From positions 4,155,501 through 4,219,500 of the forward strand of contig NC_021191.1 of NCBI RefSeq assembly GCF_000389965.1: a stretch of 64,000 bases of DNA, read 5' to 3'. Source of the DNA: Actinoplanes sp. N902-109 (GTDB taxonomy: Bacteria; Actinomycetota; Actinomycetes; Mycobacteriales; Micromonosporaceae). A program made the translations under genes and the position numbers. The first letter of the stretch is position 1. Each line of letters opens with the position of its first letter. Under the pieces are notes generated by a model. It saw only the letters and a list, made by a program, of their open reading frames with translations, made no database searches and was not told where the DNA came from. Shown one piece after another: positions 50,890 to 59,085 of this stretch.

Positions 50890-52155
50890 ATGCCGGAGCT
50901 GCCGCACTGGGAAGAGCCCCCCGCGGACCTGAAGGCCGCGACCCGGGAGGTCAAGCGCGCGCTACGTGATCGGATCGCTGCTTCCGGCCGTACGGTCGAC
51001 GAGGTGTTCGCCGTGGTCGAGCGTCAAGTCGAGGCTGCCGTGGCCGACATCTCCGCAGCCCGCCGCCGGGGTGAGCCGATCTGGCCGGTCATCGACTACG
51101 CCGACATCGCCGCCGGGACCGTGCCGGCCGACCGGATCGCGCTGCTCAAACGCCGGGGCTGCCTGGTCGTGCGCGGGCACTTCGAGCGCGAGCAGGCCCT
51201 GCGATGGGATGCCGACATCGTCGACTACGTGGAAGGCAACCGGTTCTTCGAGAACTACCGCGGTCCTGGCGACGACTTCTTCGGCAGCGTCGGCTCCAAG
51301 CCCGAGATCTACCCGATCTACTGGTCCTCGGCCCAGATGCAGGCGCGGCAGAGCGACCGTATGGCCTCGGTCCAAGCGTTCCTCAACGGCTTGTGGAAGC
51401 ACACTTCCCAAGGCGTGCAGTGGTTCGACCCGGACCGCGACTCGCTCTATCCGGACCGCATCCGGCGCCGCCCGGAGGGGGCTGACTCGGCAGGGCTGGG
51501 GACACATCTTGATCCGGGCACTCTTGACCTGTGGATGACCCAGTCCTATCAACAGGCGTTCCGGCACCTGTTCGACGGCAGTGTCGAGGAGTACGACCCG
51601 TGGGACGCGGCGCACCGTACCGCTGGGCCGCAGTACCCGGGCTCGACCATGTGCTCGGCCTTCCGTACGTTCCAGGGCTGGACCGCGCTGTCGGACATGG
51701 ACCACGACCAAGGTGTGCTGCACACGGTGCCGATCCCGGAGGCGATGGCCTACCTGATGCTGCGCCCGCTGCTCACCGACGTGCCCGACGACGACATGTG
51801 CGGGGTCACCGTCAACCAGGTCTTCCCGGCCGGTCACAAGTGGCACGCCCCGCTGATGGAGGCGCTGTCCGGCATCCCTGACGTCAAGGCCGGCGACTCG
51901 GTCTGGTGGCACTGCGACATGATCCACAGCGTTGCCCCCGTCGAGGCGCAACGTGGCTGGGGCAACGTCATGTACATCCCGGCCGCTCCGTGGTGCCCGC
52001 GCAACGAGGCCTACGCGGCGAGCGTGCGGGAAGCCTTCCGTAAGGGGGAGAGCCCCAGCGACTTCCCGGCCGAGCACTACGAGCGCGACTGGCCCGATCG
52101 TTTCCGGCCCGAGGAGCTCAACGAGATCGGCCGGCGTGGCCTCGGACTGGCTTGA
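50890..52155 (+). CDS. DUF1479 (YbiU-like) putative oxygenase, 421 aa
   Basis: The whole length matches the YbiU/DUF1479 family, thought to be Fe(II)/2-oxoglutarate-type dioxygenases. Visible are IYPIYWSSAQMQARQSDRMA, GLGTHLDPGTLDLWM (an HxD iron motif), FRTFQGWTALSDMDHDQGVL and the distal His in VWWHCDMIHSVAPVEAQRGW. The ATG at 50890 has GAAAGGA 7 nt upstream. The protein is cytoplasmic. The reaction has not been established for the family as far as I know. Its divergent ROK neighbour suggests induction by a carbohydrate. Confidence 0.85.
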   Translation: MPELPHWEEPPADLKAATREVKRALRDRIAASGRTVDEVFAVVERQVEAAVADISAARRRGEPIWPVIDYADIAAGTVPADRIALLKRRGCLVVRGHFEREQALRWDADIVDYVEGNRFFENYRGPGDDFFGSVGSKPEIYPIYWSSAQMQARQSDRMASVQAFLNGLWKHTSQGVQWFDPDRDSLYPDRIRRRPEGADSAGLGTHLDPGTLDLWMTQSYQQAFRHLFDGSVEEYDPWDAAHRTAGPQYPGSTMCSAFRTFQGWTALSDMDHDQGVLHTVPIPEAMAYLMLRPLLTDVPDDDMCGVTVNQVFPAGHKWHAPLMEALSGIPDVKAGDSVWWHCDMIHSVAPVEAQRGWGNVMYIPAAPWCPRNEAYAASVREAFRKGESPSDFPAEHYERDWPDRFRPEELNEIGRRGLGLA

Positions 52156-52203
52156 GCGGCATGCTTGACGTGCACTTATGGTCATCTGGCGATTAGACGA
52201 TAA

Positions 52204-52222
52204 TTATTGAAAACGATTACCG
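52204..52222 (+). promoter_or_regulatory. Candidate Zur box
   Basis: TTATTGAAAACGATTACCG resembles the Zur consensus TGAAAATGATTTTCA, with a strong left half and weaker right half. It lies 29 bp before the zinc-binding lipoprotein start in an A+T-rich promoter, where zinc-loaded Zur would repress. Confidence 0.65.
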
Positions 52223-52250
52223 TTCTGCTCCTCAGGAACGGAGTTGTTTT

Positions 52251-53204
52251 GTGAAACGCATTCTTGTGTCCGCGGCTGCTGCCGGCCTTACTCTGCTGGC
52301 TGCCGGGTGCAGCGGCTCCGACGCCGGCAGCACCGCCGCACCGGGGTCCGCGACGCCGGGCCCCGGCGCGCTGGCTGTGGTCGCCACCACCCCGGAAGTC
52401 GCCGACTTCGTCCGTGTGATCGGCGGCGACGACGTCCGGGTCACCCAGATCATCAAGCCCAACGTCGACCCGCACGACTACGAGCCCACCCCGGCCGACA
52501 TCCAGGCGATCGGCACGGCGAAGCTGGTCGTGAAGAACGGTGTCGGCCTTGAGAGATGGCTTGACCAGACGATTGACTCGGCCGGATTCACCGGTACGGT
52601 CGTCGACTCAAGTCAAGGTGTCGCCATCCGCAAGGGTGACCCCGGCGACCAGGAGATGGCGGACGGCGACCCGCACATCTGGCACAACCCGCAGAACGCC
52701 AAGATCATGGTCACCAACATCGAGAAGGCGCTCGCCGCAGCCGATTCCTCGCACGCCCCGGCGTACCAGAAGAATGTCACGGACTACGCGGCGAAACTCG
52801 ACAAGCTCGACGCCGACAACGAGGCGGCCTTCGCCAGAATCCCCGCGGCGCAGCGCAAGCTGGTCACCAACCATGACGCCTTCGGCTACTACGTCGACCG
52901 TTACCGGCTGCAGTTCGTCGGCTCGGTGATCCCGAGCCTGGACACCGCGGCCGAGCTGTCCGCCCAGCAGCTCACCGACCTGGTGGCGAAGATCGAGGCC
53001 ACCGGGACCAAGGCCGTCTTCACCGAGAGCTCGTTGCCACCCAAGAGCGCCGAGGCCATCGCGAAGCAGGCCGGCGTCAAGGTGATCGGCGGCGAGGATG
53101 CCCTGTACGGCGACAGCCTCGGCGTGCGGGGGACACCGCAGGGCACCTATCTGGGCGCCGAGGAGCACAACACGCAGGTCATCACGTCGGCGCTGGCGGG
53201 CTGA
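52251..53204 (+). CDS. Zinc/manganese ABC transporter substrate-binding lipoprotein (ZnuA-like), 317 aa
   Basis: The lipobox LLAAGC (about residues 15-20) leads a cluster A-I metal-binding protein: LAVVATTPEVADFVRVIGGD, IKPNVDPHDYEPTPADIQAI, DGDPHIWHNPQNAKIMVTNI, LVTNHDAFGYYVDRYRLQFV and VFTESSLPPKSAEAIAKQAG. Metal ligands should be the His in DPHDYEP, the His in DPHIWHNP, the His in NHDAF and a late Asp or Glu. There is no long His-rich loop in this protein. The GTG at 52251 has GGAACGGAG upstream. The Zur-like box supports zinc as the substrate. It starts an operon with ATPase, two permeases and an ArsR protein. Confidence 0.9.
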   Translation: MKRILVSAAAAGLTLLAAGCSGSDAGSTAAPGSATPGPGALAVVATTPEVADFVRVIGGDDVRVTQIIKPNVDPHDYEPTPADIQAIGTAKLVVKNGVGLERWLDQTIDSAGFTGTVVDSSQGVAIRKGDPGDQEMADGDPHIWHNPQNAKIMVTNIEKALAAADSSHAPAYQKNVTDYAAKLDKLDADNEAAFARIPAAQRKLVTNHDAFGYYVDRYRLQFVGSVIPSLDTAAELSAQQLTDLVAKIEATGTKAVFTESSLPPKSAEAIAKQAGVKVIGGEDALYGDSLGVRGTPQGTYLGAEEHNTQVITSALAG

Positions 53205-53205
53205 G

Positions 53206-53994
53206 ATGGGTGATGCCGGGGCCGCGCCGCGCACGGCGCAGCAGCAGCCGGTCCAGGCGTTACGGTTCGCCGGGGTCAGCGTCGGCTACCAGGGCACACC
53301 GGTGCTGACCCACGTCGAGCTGTCGCTGGATGCCGGTGAGCGGCTCGCGCTGGTCGGTCCGAACGGGGCCGGCAAGTCAACATTGATCAAGTCGATGCTC
53401 GGCCTGGTATCCATCGTCGACGGTCAAGCCATGGTGCTCGGGCAACCGCCGGCCCAGGCGCGTGCCAGCACCGGCTATGTGCCACAGACCGACGCACTGG
53501 ACGCCGACTTCCCGGTCACCGCGGCCCAGGTCGTGCTGATGGGCCGCTACCGCCGCATCGGCTGGTGGCGGCCCACCCGCAGCGCCGACCGGGCGGCCGT
53601 GCGGGAGGCCCTCGACCGGGTCGGGCTGGCCGACCGGGCCGGCCGGCACTTCGGCACGCTGTCCGGTGGGCAGCGGCAACGGGTGCTGCTGGCCCGGGCC
53701 ATCGCCGCCGAACCGCGGCTGCTGCTGCTCGACGAGCCGTTCAACGGCGTCGACGCGGTGAGCCAGGAGGCCATCGTGCGGGTGCTCCGGGAGCTGAGCG
53801 CGGCCGGCACGGCGCTGGTGCTCAGCACCCACGATCTGACCGTTGCCCGCGAACTGGCCGATCAGGTGTGCCTGCTCAATGGGCGGCAGTGGGCGGTCGG
53901 GCCGCCTGGTGACACGTTGACCGCCGACGTGTTGCGCCGCGCCTACGGTGGTCATGCGATCGATGTTGACGACGTCGTGGTGGTCGAGCCGTGA
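53206..53994 (+). CDS. Zinc/manganese ABC transporter ATPase (ZnuC-like), 262 aa
   Basis: A standard ABC ATPase: Walker A GPNGAGKSTLIKSML (about residues 49-63), Q-loop VPQTDALDADFPVTA, signature LSGGQRQRVLLARAIA and Walker B LLLLDEPFNGVDAVS with the H-loop STHDL. The DADFP segment after the Q-loop is typical of metal-family importers. The ATG lies 1 bp after the lipoprotein stop and the gene overlaps the first permease by GTGA. Confidence 0.92.
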   Translation: MGDAGAAPRTAQQQPVQALRFAGVSVGYQGTPVLTHVELSLDAGERLALVGPNGAGKSTLIKSMLGLVSIVDGQAMVLGQPPAQARASTGYVPQTDALDADFPVTAAQVVLMGRYRRIGWWRPTRSADRAAVREALDRVGLADRAGRHFGTLSGGQRQRVLLARAIAAEPRLLLLDEPFNGVDAVSQEAIVRVLRELSAAGTALVLSTHDLTVARELADQVCLLNGRQWAVGPPGDTLTADVLRRAYGGHAIDVDDVVVVEP

Positions 53995-55025
53995 TCGAGC
54001 CGTTCACCGTCCCGTTCATGAGCCGGGCGCTGGCAGAACTGGTGCTGCTCGCGCTGATCTGCGGTCCGGTCAGTGCCTTCGTCTTCATCCGGCGACTGTC
54101 GTTCGTCTCGGATGCGTTGACGCACACGGTGTTCCCCGGTGTGGTCATCGGTTTCGTGGCGGGTGGCGTGGAAGGCGTCTTCGTGGGAGCGCTGATCGCC
54201 GGCGTGGTCACCGCTGTCGTGTTGACCGCGTTGACCCGGGGCGCCATGTTGACTGACGATGCGTCGACTGCAGTCGTGTTGACCGCCATGTTCTCGTTCG
54301 GTGTTGTGCTGGTTTCGCGGCGGTCCTCGTACACCGCGGATCTGACGTCTTTCCTGTTCGGGCGAATCTTGACCGTGACGCCGCGGCAACTCACCGAGAC
54401 CGCCGTGCTGGCGATCGTGATCCTCGGGACGCTGCTCGTGCTGGCGCGGGCTTTGCTGTTCCGCACGTTCGACCCGGTCGGGGCGGCAGCTGCGGGTTAC
54501 CGTATCGGCTGGCTCGACCTGGCACTCAACGTACTGGTCGCGCTTGTCGTCGTCGCTGCGGTGCGGGCCGTGGGCACCATTCTGGTCGTCGCCCTGCTCA
54601 TCGTGCCGGCCGCGGCGGCGCGCATGCTCAGCTCCCGGCTGCTGCCGATGGCTCTGCTGGGCACCGGGCTGATCGGGCTCGCCGGGTACGCCGGTCTGTG
54701 GGCGAGCTGGACCGCGTCCATCGACTACGGCATCTCGCTGACGTCTGCTTCGGCGGTGGTGCTGGCGCTTGTCCTCGCATATCTGATGCTCCTGCCGGTC
54801 GGGCTGTGGCGCTCGGCGTCGGCGTCCCGCCTGTCCGGTCCTGCTGCCGTCCAGTCCGCGGTGCATGGTGACGGTGCCCGGCATGGCGATGGTGCTCGGC
54901 ATGGCGATGGTGCTCGGCACGGCGAAGGTGCCCGGCACGGCGACGGTGCCCGGTTTGGTGATGGGGGGCAGCTCGGTGGTGGGCGCCGCCCCGAAGGACA
55001 GCCGGTGCGAGGTGGGTGCGGGTGA
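53991..55025 (+). CDS. Metal ABC transporter permease (ZnuB-like) with His-repeat tail, 344 aa
   Basis: Residues about 1-285 are an ABC-3 family permease (FIRRLSFVSDALTHTVFPGV, DDASTAVVLTAMFSFGVVLV, VGTILVVALLIVPAAAARML). The C-terminus carries an unusual tail of five HGDGAR-type hexapeptides and a sixth degenerate copy, encoded by 18-bp tandem repeats at about 54864-54971. Regular histidines with Asp/Gly could bind zinc on the cytoplasmic side. The GTG start overlaps the ATPase stop, and the stop overlaps the second permease start. Confidence 0.88.
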   Translation: MIEPFTVPFMSRALAELVLLALICGPVSAFVFIRRLSFVSDALTHTVFPGVVIGFVAGGVEGVFVGALIAGVVTAVVLTALTRGAMLTDDASTAVVLTAMFSFGVVLVSRRSSYTADLTSFLFGRILTVTPRQLTETAVLAIVILGTLLVLARALLFRTFDPVGAAAAGYRIGWLDLALNVLVALVVVAAVRAVGTILVVALLIVPAAAARMLSSRLLPMALLGTGLIGLAGYAGLWASWTASIDYGISLTSASAVVLALVLAYLMLLPVGLWRSASASRLSGPAAVQSAVHGDGARHGDGARHGDGARHGEGARHGDGARFGDGGQLGGGRRPEGQPVRGGCG

Positions 55026-55825
55026 ACTGGTGGGATGACGCGCTGCACCGGGCGACGGCTGAGGTGGTGCTGGTCGGGGCGCTGGCCGGGCTTGTCGGGG
55101 TCCAAGTGGTGGTACGGCGGCTGTCGTTCTTCACGATGGCGTTGACGCATGCGACGTTTCCCGGGGTGGTGGCTGCATCCATCATCGGCGTCAACATGTT
55201 CATCGGTGGGGTGGTGGCCGGCGCTGTGGTGGCGGTAGGAGTTGCCGCGCTGAGCCGGCGGCGAGGGCAGAACGCTGCTGCGGCTACCGGGGTCGTGCTG
55301 GCCGGAGGGTTCGCGTTGGGGACCGGGCTGGTGGCCACGCAGCAGGGGTTCAGCCGTGACCTGTCGGCCTTTCTCGTCGGGTCGGTGCTGACTGTCACGC
55401 CGCGGGATCTCCTGACCACCGCCGTGGTGCTCGGTGCGGTGGCGGTCGTGCTGGTAGTGCTCGCGCGGCCGTTGCTGTTCAGCGGGTTCGACCGCGCCGG
55501 GGCCCGGGCGGCCGGCTTCCGCCCGGGAGTGTGGGACCTCGTGCTGCTGCTGACCATCGAGGTCGTGGTGGTCACCGTGGTCCCCGCCGTCGGGACGATC
55601 CTGGCGCTGGCGCTCATCGTTGCTCCGGCCGCGGCGGCGCGGTTGTGGACCACCCGGCTGGGCGTCATCACCGCGCTGGCCGTCGGTTTCGGTGCGGTGA
55701 GCGGGCTCGGTGGCCTCTATGCGTCCAGCCGGTGGAACGTGGCGGCCGGCGCGAGCATCACGTTGACAGCAACGGGGATTCTGCTCATGTCGATCGTGTT
55801 GACTCGATCGGTGCGTACGGCATGA
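55022..55825 (+). CDS. Second metal ABC transporter permease (ZnuB-like), 267 aa
   Basis: Another ABC-3 family permease, with VVVRRLSFFTMALTHATFPG, AAATGVVLAGGFALGTGLVA, FLVGSVLTVTPRDLLTTAVV and VPAVGTILALALIVAPAAAA. About eight membrane helices are likely. Two different permease genes next to each other suggest a heterodimeric channel. GTG 55022 is chosen because it overlaps the previous stop as GTGA; GTG 55016 is also in frame. Confidence 0.9.
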   Translation: MNWWDDALHRATAEVVLVGALAGLVGVQVVVRRLSFFTMALTHATFPGVVAASIIGVNMFIGGVVAGAVVAVGVAALSRRRGQNAAAATGVVLAGGFALGTGLVATQQGFSRDLSAFLVGSVLTVTPRDLLTTAVVLGAVAVVLVVLARPLLFSGFDRAGARAAGFRPGVWDLVLLLTIEVVVVTVVPAVGTILALALIVAPAAAARLWTTRLGVITALAVGFGAVSGLGGLYASSRWNVAAGASITLTATGILLMSIVLTRSVRTA

Positions 55826-56130
55826 GCGTGTCGCTGGACCGGGCGGTTGTGGTGCTCCGTGCCATGGCGTACGAGCACCGGCTGCACATCCTGATGCTGC
55901 TGCGCGACCGGGAGCACACGCCCGCCACGTTGGCCGAGGCCATCCCCGCGGACCCCACCGCGGTCGCCCATCACCTGCGCTTCCTCCGGGATGCGCGGCT
56001 GGTGCGCAGGCAGCGCCGGGGCCGGAACGTGTACTACGCGCTGGGCGGAGACGGAACCGGCCGGCTGCTGGCGGAGGTGCTGCACTACGCCGACGTCCAA
56101 GGAGGGACCGGGCCGGGCGCCACACGCTGA
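55822..56130 (+). CDS. ArsR/SmtB-family metalloregulator, 102 aa
   Basis: A small winged-helix protein: VLRAMAYEHRLHILMLLRDR, HTPATLAEAIPADPTAVAHH, then LRFLRDARLVRRQRRGRNVY. The C-terminal helix contains HYADVQGG, and the alpha3 region has no CxC, so an alpha5-type zinc site as in SmtB/CzrA is more likely. The ATG overlaps the permease stop (ATGA). It probably senses zinc in the same system that Zur controls from the promoter side. Confidence 0.85.
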   Translation: MSVSLDRAVVVLRAMAYEHRLHILMLLRDREHTPATLAEAIPADPTAVAHHLRFLRDARLVRRQRRGRNVYYALGGDGTGRLLAEVLHYADVQGGTGPGATR

Positions 56131-56157
56131 GCGAGTGCCGGGCAGCCGCTGCCGGGC

Positions 56158-56276
56158 CGTCCACGCGGCACGGGGCACGCGGCACGGGGCACGCGGCACG
56201 GGGCACGCGGCACGGGGCACGCGGCAAGGGGCACGGGGCACGCGGCAAGGGGCACGGGGCACGGGGCACGCGCTGA
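56158..56276. repeat. 14-bp GGCACGCGGCACGG tandem repeats
   Basis: The 14-mer GGCACGCGGCACGG and a variant with GGCAAGGGGCACGG repeat about eight times between the convergent ArsR and Nramp genes. The repeat starts about 25 bp after the ArsR stop. Confidence 0.85.
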
Positions 56277-56293
56277 AGCGGGGAAGGGAGGCG

Positions 56294-57766
56294 CTATGTC
56301 GTGAAGCCGAGGAACTGCTGGGCGAGCAGCAGCAGGTTCAACCCGGCGAGCACGGTGACGACGACCGTCATGGCGGTGATCGTGGCGCGGGTGTTCACGT
56401 GGCTGCCCATGATGTCGCGGCGGCTGGTGAGCCACAGCAGTGCTCCGAGCGCGAACGGGATGCCGAACGACAGTGTTACCTGGCTCAGCACCAGGGCGCG
56501 GGTGGGATCGACGCCCGCGAGGAGCAGCGCCAGGGCTGGAGCCATGGTGACCGCGCGGCGCAGCCAGACGGGCAGCTTCAGGTTGAGGAAGCCGTCCATG
56601 ATGATCTGCCCGGCGGCCGTGCCGACGCTGGACGAGGAGATGCCGGAGGCCAGCAGCGCCGCGGCGAACGCCAGCGCGGCCGAGCCACCGACGATCTGGC
56701 CGATACCGTTGTGCACGGCGTCGAGGCCGAGGGCCGGGGTGCCGGGGCCGGTGTGGAAGAGTTCGGCGGCGATGGCCAGCATGCTCAGGTTGACGAGACC
56801 GGCGATCCCCATGGCGATGCCGATGTCGACGCGGACGTACCGCAACAGCTGCCGCCGACCGGTCCCGCCGGCCGAGCCGATGGTGGCACCAACCCCCACC
56901 GAATCCGAGGCGGCATCGCTTCCCGCGCCCGCGGTGGCGGCGACGCCCGCAGCCGTGCCCGGGGTGGCAGTGACGCCCGCAGCCGCGGTGGCAGTGACGC
57001 CCGCAGCCGCGGTGGCAGCGACGCCCGTCGCGCCGTCTGCGAGGCCGGCCGAGAAAGCGGCGACCCGGGTGCTCATCAGGCCGGAGTGCAGGTAGATGGC
57101 GTGCGGCATGACCGTTGCACCGATGATGCCCACGGCCAGCAGCAGCGTGTCGGGGCCGCCGGGGGCCGGGACCAGGCCGGTCAGCAAGCCGGTCGGGTCG
57201 GGCGGGACGCGCATCAGCAGGTAGAGGAAGCCCGCGCAGATCAGGGCGAGCAGGAAGCCGACGGCCAGTTCGAACGGCCGGTGGCCGCGGCGCTGGAAGG
57301 CCAGCACGGCGAACGACAGGACCGCGGTGACCAGGGCGGCCAGGGCGAGGGGCATGCCGAACAGCAGGTTGAGGCCGACCGCGGCGCCGACGAACTCGGC
57401 CAGGTCGGTGGCCATGGCGACGATCTCGGCCTGGGCCCACATGAGCCGGCGGGCCGGGCGGGACATCGTCGAGCGGCACAGCTGGGGCAGGCTGCGGCCG
57501 GTGACCACGCCGAGTTTCGCGGCGAGGTACTGGATGGGCATGGCCACCAGGTTGGCCAGCACCACCACCCAGACCAGGCGGTAGCCGGTGCTGGAGCCGC
57601 CGGCGAAGTTCGTGGCGAAGTTGCCGGGGTCGAGGTAGGCGACGGCCGCGACGAAAGCGGGACCGAGGGCAGCGACCACGCGCACCCGGCGTACCCCCGA
57701 AGGGCTGGGGGATGGCAGGGGTCCGCCCCGCGCGACATCGGCGGAGCGGACCTCGGTCGGCTGCAT
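56294..57766 (-). CDS. Nramp-family divalent metal transporter (MntH-like), 490 aa
   Basis: Eleven or so membrane helices with the Nramp signatures AAVAYLDPGNFATNFAGGSS (helix 1, metal-binding DPGN), VMPHAIYLHSGLMSTR (helix 6, MPH) and GTAAGQIIMDGFLNLKLPVW. It imports Mn(II) or Fe(II) with protons. A loop after helix 6 is expanded by 24-bp in-frame repeats (about 56930-57040, GVTATAAA units). The ATG shares one base with the stop of the ferritin-like gene (TGATG), so the two are co-translated. Confidence 0.9.
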   Translation of the reverse strand: MQPTEVRSADVARGGPLPSPSPSGVRRVRVVAALGPAFVAAVAYLDPGNFATNFAGGSSTGYRLVWVVVLANLVAMPIQYLAAKLGVVTGRSLPQLCRSTMSRPARRLMWAQAEIVAMATDLAEFVGAAVGLNLLFGMPLALAALVTAVLSFAVLAFQRRGHRPFELAVGFLLALICAGFLYLLMRVPPDPTGLLTGLVPAPGGPDTLLLAVGIIGATVMPHAIYLHSGLMSTRVAAFSAGLADGATGVAATAAAGVTATAAAGVTATPGTAAGVAATAGAGSDAASDSVGVGATIGSAGGTGRRQLLRYVRVDIGIAMGIAGLVNLSMLAIAAELFHTGPGTPALGLDAVHNGIGQIVGGSAALAFAAALLASGISSSSVGTAAGQIIMDGFLNLKLPVWLRRAVTMAPALALLLAGVDPTRALVLSQVTLSFGIPFALGALLWLTSRRDIMGSHVNTRATITAMTVVVTVLAGLNLLLLAQQFLGFTT

Positions 57767-58704
57767 CAGCCGCTGACCCGTACGTCGCCGTTGACGCCCT
57801 TGGGGTAGAACCCGCCCCGGCTCACCTTGCCGGGGTTCAGGTAGACGATGTTGAGCACACGTCCGGGCGTACGGCTGAAGGCGACGCCGCTCTTGTCGGT
57901 CGGGACGATGTTCGCCCGGTCGTTGAGGATCAACCCTTGCTCGTCGTTGGCCGGGCCGTCCAGGGAGTTGCGCGCAGCGGTCAGCTTCTGCACCTCGTCG
58001 GTGAGGCCCTTCTCGAACAGCGAGGTACGGATGGTGGCGGCGTGGTACGCCTCGACGGCCAGGATGCCGGCCGCCGCCTCCAGGTACGTCTTGTTGTGGA
58101 TCAGCGGCGCGGCACCCTTGTAGGCCGTCACGCCGACGTCCTCGAACAGGAACGCGGCCAGCAGGAAGTTGTTCTCGTTGGCGTACGGGTCGAACGTCTC
58201 GGTGGAGCCGATCAACCCGGCCGCGCGGGCCGCCGCGGTGAAGCTGTCGCGGATGTTGATGGCCGGCCGGGCCACCGCCGCGCTGCCCAGGGCGCCGCGC
58301 AGGAAGTTGACGTGGGCGCGTTCGTCGTTCGCGATCTCCTGGGCGTACTGCTTGACCGCCGGGGTCTCGAACGTGACCTTGCGGCCGCCGGTGACACCAC
58401 CGAGCGTGCCCTTGCCGGTGATGAAGTTGTTCGCCAGGCCCGTCCCGTTGACGGCGTGCAGATAGAACTCCGCCTCGAGATATTCGAGGTTGAGGGCGAA
58501 GTTGAGTACGGCGCCGTCGCTCGGCGCCGCGGCGGCCCCGGCGCTCGCCTCGTCGGCTGCTGCTGCCGGGGTGATCCCGGAGAGCATGCCGCCGCCGACG
58601 ACACCCAGACCCACCGCGCCGGCGCTCTGCAGGAACCGGCGCCGGTCGGTGGCGTTCTCGGCGCTGCGGCCGATCATTTCCCGTACGAGTTTCTTTCCGA
58701 ACAT
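57766..58704 (-). CDS. Tat-exported ferritin-like domain protein, 312 aa
   Basis: A twin-arginine signal (ATDRRRFLQSAGAVGLGVVG, residues about 18-37) leads a ferritin-like four-helix bundle: NFALNLEYLEAEFYLHAVNG, EIANDERAHVNFLRGALGSA, NNFLLAAFLFEDVGVTAYKG and ILAVEAYHAATIRTSLFEKG. Conserved Glu and His in LEYLEAEF, NDERAHV and VEAYHA can form a di-iron or di-manganese site. The ATG at 58704 has TTGGAG 8 nt upstream. Coupled to the Nramp gene, it may bind or oxidise metal outside the membrane before uptake. The function of the family is not known. Confidence 0.82.
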   Translation of the reverse strand: MFGKKLVREMIGRSAENATDRRRFLQSAGAVGLGVVGGGMLSGITPAAAADEASAGAAAAPSDGAVLNFALNLEYLEAEFYLHAVNGTGLANNFITGKGTLGGVTGGRKVTFETPAVKQYAQEIANDERAHVNFLRGALGSAAVARPAINIRDSFTAAARAAGLIGSTETFDPYANENNFLLAAFLFEDVGVTAYKGAAPLIHNKTYLEAAAGILAVEAYHAATIRTSLFEKGLTDEVQKLTAARNSLDGPANDEQGLILNDRANIVPTDKSGVAFSRTPGRVLNIVYLNPGKVSRGGFYPKGVNGDVRVSG

Positions 58705-58943
58705 GTGCCACTCCAAGGGCATGAGGACGATGCTGTGCGCCGTCCGGAGTTCAGCCGGGACGGCGAGGAAGACGGTGTGGCGGAACAACGCTCGGCGGGA
58801 CCAGGTCCAGGCGCCGGCGGTTCGTGATCCGGCCGTATCTGTGCCGGTCAGGGCAACCTTAGGCAGAACGTCGCAGGGGCTGGGAGCGAATGCCGAAACT
58901 CCCCCCGAAGGACCTCGGAACCGGGTGCGGGGCGCGACAGTCT

Positions 58944-59070
58944 AGGCTGCGTGACGTACGTGGTCGGTGGGGAAGCCGGTGGGAATCCGGCGCGGTCGCG
59001 CCGCTGTGACCAGCCTGGGCTGGAAGTCAGACCTCCGCCGATCAGCAACCCACTGACCGGGACGCGTGAT
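58944..59070 (+). ncRNA. Cobalamin riboswitch
   Basis: The leader holds the ordered blocks of an adenosylcobalamin riboswitch: GGGGAAGCCGGTGGGAATCC (58970-58989), GCGGTCGCGCCGCTGTGACC (58992-59011, including the B12-box-like GCCGCTGTGA) and GGAAGTCAGACCTCCGCC (about 59022-59039). The GGGAGG ribosome site at 59076-59081 lies just after it and could be sequestered. When cobalamin is abundant, expression of the transporter downstream should fall. Confidence 0.9.
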
Positions 59071-59085
59071 CCCGCGGGAGGCGCC

